Shown: positions 57,370 through 64,000 of the stretch, piece by piece
Layout of the letters: every line of letters begins with the position of its first letter
How positions within the stretch are numbered: the first letter of the stretch is position 1
Source: an uncultured beta proteobacterium
GTDB taxonomy: Bacteria; Pseudomonadota; Gammaproteobacteria; Burkholderiales; Rhodocyclaceae
Direction of reading: 5' to 3'
Length of the DNA stretch: 64,000 nucleotides
NCBI GenBank assembly: GCA_903908065.1
Contig: CAIVQO010000090.1
Location: 1 to 64,000, forward strand
Program-made: the position numbers and the translations under genes
Notes under the pieces: model-generated
The model's database searches: none
What the model saw: the letters and a program-made list of their open reading frames with translations, nothing else
Told to the model about the DNA's origin: nothing

Positions 57370-57399
57370 TTCGACATCGCGTTTCGCAGCGGCTACAAT
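57370..57399 (+). promoter_or_regulatory. promoter of tRNA-Gly gene
   Basis: TTCGAC (57370-57375), 18-base spacer, TACAAT (57394-57399), 11 bases before the first tRNA base. The -35 is weak but the -10 is good. Confidence 0.6.
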
Positions 57400-57409
57400 C
57401 CGCTCCCAC

Positions 57410-57483
57410 GCGGGCGTCGTATAACGGCATTACCTGAGCTTCCCAAGCTCATGAAGAGGGTTCGACTCCCTTCGCCCGCTCCA
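57410..57483 (+). tRNA. glyU: tRNA-Gly (anticodon CCC)
   Basis: A 74-base cloverleaf. The acceptor GCGGGCG pairs with CGCCCGC, followed by discriminator T and encoded CCA. The anticodon stem TGAGC/GCTCA encloses the loop TTCCCAA (anticodon CCC, reads GGG). The T arm GAGGG-TTCGACT-CCCTT is normal. A palindromic terminator follows directly. Confidence 0.96.
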
Positions 57484-57490
57484 GAATGCA

Positions 57491-57518
57491 AAAGCCGGCC
57501 CGCGGGCCGGCTTTGTTT
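57491..57518 (+). terminator. terminator after tRNA-Gly
   Basis: Perfect 24-bp palindrome (AAAGCCGGCCCG/CGGGCCGGCTTT) followed by GTTTT, 8 bases after the tRNA CCA. It is also 19 bases from the stop of the convergent FecR gene, so it can serve both. Confidence 0.9.
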
Positions 57519-57536
57519 TGGGCAGCGCGAGGGCGC

Positions 57537-58775
57537 TTACTGCTGCGTCGTCTCGGCCTTGATCGCCAGCCACTTGCCGCCGCGCTGTACCAGCGTGAAT
57601 TGCTCAAGCGATTCGAAGCGATAGGGCTTGCCGGACTGCTTGCCCTGTTCGACCACCGCGGAGCGCAGGCTGATGTTGTCGCAGGCGGCGCTGCCGGCCA
57701 GGTCCACCAGGCGCGCATCGGTCCACACGCGACGCTGGCGGTAGTCCTTGAGGCCCTTGATCGCGGTGATGGTGCTTTGTGCGAGTTCGTCGCGCGTCAG
57801 GTCGACGCTGGCCATCTTGCCGTCCTTTTCCTTGACGTTGGCCTTGACCTTGGCGTCCTGGGCGAACATCGCGATCACACCCTGGGCGTCGCCCTTGGCG
57901 ATGGCGCCGTCGAGCTGGGCCAGCCAGGCCTTGGCGATGTCCACCGGGGCGCATTCGGCGACGGCACCGGGCGCCTTGCGCTTCTGTTCCAGAAGGCGCT
58001 TGGCTTCCTGGTCGGCATTTGCCGAGTAACGGTCGAGCTCGGTGTCGAACTCGCCCGGCACGTAGAAGGCTGGCACCTTGTCCAGCAGCACCGGCAGCAG
58101 GATGGTCAGCAGTGCGCGTTCCTTGGTCTTGGGCGGGTTGCGGGCAAAGCCGACCTGGCCGGGATCGATGTCGACTTTGTTCTCGCCCACTTTCAGGGTG
58201 GTGCCGCCGCGATTCACCTTGTCATAAGTACCCTCCGGGTTGGAGGTCTGCTTGGCGAGCTCCGGGGAAGGAACATAGGGCTCGTGGTCGGTGCCGCGGA
58301 TGCCGATGGTGGCCGACGGGGTGACGATGTTTTGTCCGGCCTTGTTGGTCTGCCCTATCCAGCCGCTGATCACGCGCAGCGAGCCAGTCAGCAGGCGCAC
58401 GGTGAAGCCGTCGCTGGGCTTGTCCTCGGCGGCAAAGCGTTCGGCAACGAATTCGGTATTGGGGCGTATCGCCACCACGCCGGCATCATCGGTGCGCAGC
58501 ACGGCTTCGGCTTCGCCGCCCGCGCGCAGGCGCTCGCCGACATAAACGGGATCACCCTCACGCAGCTTGCGCACCGGCGCGCCCACCTTGCTCGCCGTGA
58601 CTTCACCGCGAATGCGCCAAACCACGCCATATTTGGCGCCGGTCGCGGCAGAAGCCGCTTCGGCAACCGGAGCGGATGCTGCGCCAGCGCTCATGGGCGC
58701 GGCGACGAACATGAGACAGAGGCCGAGGCTGCCCATCAGGGCGCCAAGGCTGGCTCGATTGAATGCGTATTTCAT
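57537..58775 (-). CDS. exported FecR-domain protein with C-terminal NTF2-like domain
   Basis: 412 aa from ATG 58775 (AAGGAG upstream; a GTG at 58790 would be within the Shine-Dalgarno). A signal peptide (SLGLCLMFVAAPMSAGAASA) is followed by a FecR domain (about residues 45-170; VGAPVRKLREGDPVYVGERL, GIRGTDHE). The second half (about residues 285-410; IAKAWLAQLDGAIAKGDAQG...MFAQDAKV) resembles a SnoaL/NTF2-like fold. No TonB-receptor or sigma factor is adjacent, so it is not a classical FecR regulator. The function is unknown. Confidence 0.8.
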   Translation of the reverse strand: MKYAFNRASLGALMGSLGLCLMFVAAPMSAGAASAPVAEAASAATGAKYGVVWRIRGEVTASKVGAPVRKLREGDPVYVGERLRAGGEAEAVLRTDDAGVVAIRPNTEFVAERFAAEDKPSDGFTVRLLTGSLRVISGWIGQTNKAGQNIVTPSATIGIRGTDHEPYVPSPELAKQTSNPEGTYDKVNRGGTTLKVGENKVDIDPGQVGFARNPPKTKERALLTILLPVLLDKVPAFYVPGEFDTELDRYSANADQEAKRLLEQKRKAPGAVAECAPVDIAKAWLAQLDGAIAKGDAQGVIAMFAQDAKVKANVKEKDGKMASVDLTRDELAQSTITAIKGLKDYRQRRVWTDARLVDLAGSAACDNISLRSAVVEQGKQSGKPYRFESLEQFTLVQRGGKWLAIKAETTQQ

Positions 58776-58928
58776 GGTGAGCTCCTTCACTTTCCAGATG
58801 TTTCACTGCAACAACCTATTGAAGCATATCGGCATTACTGCCTGCTGTGCGGTATTTGGCAGTTTCCGCCAAATAGGCGTCGACCGGGCGTGGATTCTGT
58901 CATATCCGGTCCCTGGTTTGCCGGCCCG

Positions 58929-61715
<2,787 letters not shown>

Positions 61716-61771
61716 GTCGTCATCTTAGCCGCAGTGCAGCAAAGATGGATCACGCTTGCTGATCGAAGCGA

Positions 61772-62500
61772 TCAGTGATGCAGGATGCGCGAAAGGAAAA
61801 GTTGCGCCCGCTGCGACTTTGGGGCGGCGAAGAAGTCGCCCGCCGGGCTGTCCTCGACGATCTCGCCCTGGTCCATGAACAGGATGCGCTGCGCCACCTG
61901 GCGCGCGAAGCCCATTTCGTGGGTGACCACCATCATGGTCATGCCTTCGCGCGCCAGCTCGACCATCACGTCGAGCACTTCGCCGATCATCTCCGGGTCG
62001 AGCGCCGAGGTCGGCTCGTCGAACAGCATGCAGACCGGGTCCATGGCCAAGGCGCGGGCGATCGCCACGCGTTGCTGCTGGCCGCCGGAGAGCTGGGCCG
62101 GGTGCTTGTCGGCGTGGGCGGCAAGGCCGACCCGGTCGAGCAGTTTGAGGCCGCGCGCATCCGCTTCCTCGGCGCTGCGACCGAGCACCTGCACTTGCGC
62201 CAGGGCCAGGTTTCGGCGCACGCTCATGTGCGGGAACAGCTCGAAGTGCTGGAACACCATGCCGACGCGCGCGCGCAGCCGTGGCAGGTTGGTGGCCGGA
62301 TCGCCGACGGAAACGCCATCGACCACGATGCGTCCCTGCTGGAAGGGCTCCAGGCCATTGACGCACTTGATCAGCGTCGATTTTCCCGAGCCCGACGGAC
62401 CGCAAACCACCACCACCTCGCCCTTGGCGACCGTGGTGCTGCATCCCTTGAGCACCGGGGTGGCGCCGTAGGATTTGGAGACATCGCGGATTTCAATCAT
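61772..62500 (-). CDS. gltL: glutamate/aspartate ABC transporter ATP-binding protein GltL
   Basis: 242-residue ATPase of a polar-amino-acid importer. It has Walker [16 protein letters not shown] near residue 34, signature [17 protein letters not shown] near 137 and Walker [17 protein letters not shown] near 158. The [15 protein letters not shown] switch region is typical of GltL/GlnQ. It is the last gene of gltJKL. Confidence 0.94.
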   Translation of the reverse strand: MIEIRDVSKSYGATPVLKGCSTTVAKGEVVVVCGPSGSGKSTLIKCVNGLEPFQQGRIVVDGVSVGDPATNLPRLRARVGMVFQHFELFPHMSVRRNLALAQVQVLGRSAEEADARGLKLLDRVGLAAHADKHPAQLSGGQQQRVAIARALAMDPVCMLFDEPTSALDPEMIGEVLDVMVELAREGMTMMVVTHEMGFARQVAQRILFMDQGEIVEDSPAGDFFAAPKSQRAQLFLSRILHH

Positions 62501-62512
62501 GCGTGGTGAGCC

Positions 62513-63175
62513 TTAGCGGACGATGGCAACGCGCTTCTGCAACTGGCGTACGGCCAGCGAGAGGCTGAAGCAGATGGCGAAGTAGATCAGGGCCGAGAGC
62601 ACGATCATCTCGACCGGGCGATTGTAGTTTTTGCCCACCACGTCGGCCGCCTTGAGCAAGTCCTTGGCGCCGATGGCATACACCAGCGAGGTGTCCTGGA
62701 ACAGCACGATGCTTTGCGTCAGCAAGACCGGCAGCATGTTGCGCAGGGCCTGCGGCAGGACGACGTTGAGCATCGCCTGCGCCGGAGTCAGGCCCAGGGC
62801 CTGGGCTGCCCAGACCTGGCCGCGCGGCACGCTCTGGATTCCCGAACGCATGATCTCGCAATAGAAAGCGGCCTCGAAGGCGGTGAAGGTGATGATGGCC
62901 GAGGTTTCGGCGCCAACCGGCTTGCCGGTGAGGAAGGGAATCACCAGGAAGAACCAGAGGATCACCAGCACCAGCGGGATCGAGCGCATGGTGTCGACAT
63001 AGGCGCCTGCCGCCAGCGACAGGGGCTTGAACGGCGACAGCCGCGCCAGCGCCAGCAGGGTACCGATGACGATGCCGCCCGTCATCGCGATCAGGGTCAG
63101 GCGCAGGCTGAACAGCAGGCCGTCGCGGATGAACGGCAGGCTCGGGCCCCAGACGCTGAAGTCGAACTCGCCCAT
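62513..63175 (-). CDS. gltK: glutamate/aspartate ABC transporter permease GltK
   Basis: 220 aa His/Glu/Gln/Arg-type permease with about five helices. It has the EAA-loop GIQSVPRGQVWAAQALGLTP (20 residues) near residue 120, which contacts the ATPase, and the FRSIPL-like MRSIPLVLVILWFFLVIP. It ends 12 bases before gltL and begins two bases after gltJ ends. Confidence 0.93.
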   Translation of the reverse strand: MGEFDFSVWGPSLPFIRDGLLFSLRLTLIAMTGGIVIGTLLALARLSPFKPLSLAAGAYVDTMRSIPLVLVILWFFLVIPFLTGKPVGAETSAIITFTAFEAAFYCEIMRSGIQSVPRGQVWAAQALGLTPAQAMLNVVLPQALRNMLPVLLTQSIVLFQDTSLVYAIGAKDLLKAADVVGKNYNRPVEMIVLSALIYFAICFSLSLAVRQLQKRVAIVR

Positions 63176-63177
63176 CG

Positions 63178-63915
63178 CTACCCCGGCTTCGCGATCAGGC
63201 CGGGCACGCGCGAACGCGCCTCAATCCAGGCCATGCCGCGGTTGGCGGCAAAGGCGCAGATGAAATACAGCAGGGTCACGGCGAGGTAGGTTTCGATGCC
63301 CTGCTCCGAATCCTCCTGCATCTGCCGTGCCTGGAAGGTGAGCTCCATGACGCCGATGGCGAAGGCGATCGAGGAGTTCTTGAACACGTTCATGAATTCC
63401 GACGTCAGCGGCGGGATCACGATGCGCAGCGCCTGCGGCAGGATCACGTGGCGGTAGGCCTGCGGCAGCGTGAGCCCGAGCGCCAGCGCAGCGTCGCGCT
63501 GGCCGCGCGCCAGGCTGCCGACGCCGGCGCGCACCTGCTCGGCGACCCGCGCCGAGGTAAATAGGCCGAGGCACAACGCGGCGGTGACGAATTCCTTGGC
63601 CAGCATGTCCTGCTTGACCCACAGGCCCCAATCGGGCGGCAGCAACTCTGGCACGACGAAGAACCAGAGGAACATCTGCACCAGCAGCGGGATGTTGCGG
63701 AACAGCTCGACCCAGGTTGCGCCCAGCACCGCCAGGCCCTTGTGCGGCACGGTGCGCAGCGTGCCGACGGTGATCCCCAGCAGCAGCGCCAGCAACCAGG
63801 CGGCGAGCGACACGGCCAGGGTCCAGCCCAGGCCGGTGACGAGCCAATGCAGGTAGGTCTCCTCGCCGGCCTTGACCTGTTCGAGGAAGATGCCCCAGTT
63901 CCAGTGGTAGTCCAT
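63178..63915 (-). CDS. gltJ: glutamate/aspartate ABC transporter permease GltJ
   Basis: 245 aa permease beginning MDYHWNWGIFLEQVKAGEET, the typical GltJ start. It shows ELFRNIPLLVQMFLWFFVVP and the EAA-loop GVGSLARGQRDAALALGLTL (20 residues). A gltI binding-protein gene would be expected upstream beyond 64000. The upstream 85 bp contain a dispersed repeat copy and a GC-rich hairpin at 63976-63992. Confidence 0.93.
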   Translation of the reverse strand: MDYHWNWGIFLEQVKAGEETYLHWLVTGLGWTLAVSLAAWLLALLLGITVGTLRTVPHKGLAVLGATWVELFRNIPLLVQMFLWFFVVPELLPPDWGLWVKQDMLAKEFVTAALCLGLFTSARVAEQVRAGVGSLARGQRDAALALGLTLPQAYRHVILPQALRIVIPPLTSEFMNVFKNSSIAFAIGVMELTFQARQMQEDSEQGIETYLAVTLLYFICAFAANRGMAWIEARSRVPGLIAKPG

Positions 63916-63924
63916 GCGTCAAAT

Positions 63925-63948
63925 CGGCGTGGTACGGGCGCCGACTTT
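63925..63948 (-). repeat. dispersed 24-bp repeat, copy 12 (intergenic)
   Basis: Matches 17 of 23 defined consensus positions; the AAAGTCGGCGC part is intact and the second half diverged. It starts nine bases upstream of gltJ. Confidence 0.5.
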
Positions 63949-63975
63949 TTCCTGCGTCAGAAACTTTCGGCCGGC

Positions 63976-63992
63976 GCGTCGCTCGGCGACGC
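63976..63992. other. hairpin upstream of gltJ
   Basis: Perfect 7-bp stem GCGTCGC/GCGACGC with a TCG loop at the right window edge. It may be an intergenic element between the expected gltI and gltJ; there is no T-run. Confidence 0.45.
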
Positions 63993-64000
63993 AATGAGGA

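Overview
The window is chromosomal DNA of a GC-rich Gram-negative bacterium, most likely a betaproteobacterium of the Rhodocyclales/Sterolibacteriaceae type. This is inferred from the gene order around the replication origin (mnmG-rsmG-parA; mnmE-yidC-yidD-rnpA-rpmH facing dnaA-dnaN-gyrB), a phasin-like gene that suggests polyhydroxyalkanoate storage, glnA-DUF4124-ntrB-ntrC, MltA, ZapD/YacG/CoaE, and the fused LivM-LivG and Nudix-ThiE proteins. I cannot name the genus from the sequence alone. No rRNA, phage, transposase or CRISPR was seen.  Layout. 1-3170: partition and origin-proximal block on the minus strand (parA running off the left edge, rsmG, mnmG) with two parS sites and a terminator. 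3172-6736: branched-chain amino acid ABC transporter (livF, a livM-livG fusion, livH) without a binding-protein gene. 6916-11507: TSUP permease, then mnmE, yidC, yidD, rnpA and rpmH reading leftwards. 11586-16958: dnaA, a DnaA-box-rich AT-rich gap that is the best oriC candidate, dnaN, gyrB and a strong terminator. 17017-19956: phasin, lytic transglycosylase, a degenerate hemerythrin, a small exported protein and a histidine phosphatase. 19995-22229: a Mn2+ (yybP-ykoY) riboswitch leading a coupled terC-PAP2-dgkA operon. 22221-28846: NhaR-like regulator, a small pair including a TerB-like protein, pepN, a SEC-C protein, an ArsM-like methyltransferase and small ORFs. 28998-36204: amtB, mltA, a DUF815 ATPase, a Nudix-ThiE fusion, yacG/zapD, coaE and a SPOR protein.  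35818-42917 is the most unusual block: seven minus-strand genes, mostly overlapping by 1-4 bases, encoding DUF350, SPFH/SHOCT, DUF4178, a 48-residue one-helix protein, a membrane-anchored spermidine-synthase-like enzyme, an exported FAD oxidoreductase and S-adenosylmethionine decarboxylase. It is followed by a TolA/AsmA-like protein, a frameshifted Sel1-like gene, coaX and birA.  47110-51810 is a nitrogen-control unit: ntrC, ntrB, a DUF4124 protein and glnA, with a sigma-54 promoter and two NtrC sites upstream of glnA. 51801-57518: a CDF metal exporter, rhodanese-nadA, a queuosine-precursor transporter, a nuclease/phosphatase, clsB and tRNA-Gly(CCC). 57537-63915: a FecR-domain protein, ppc and the glutamate/aspartate transporter gltJKL.  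A recurring signal through the window is a short dispersed repeat of about 24 bp. It begins AAAGTCGGCGCTGGCGG and ends CGGCG. At least twelve good copies occur, five in gene gaps and seven in frame inside variable or linker regions of proteins.
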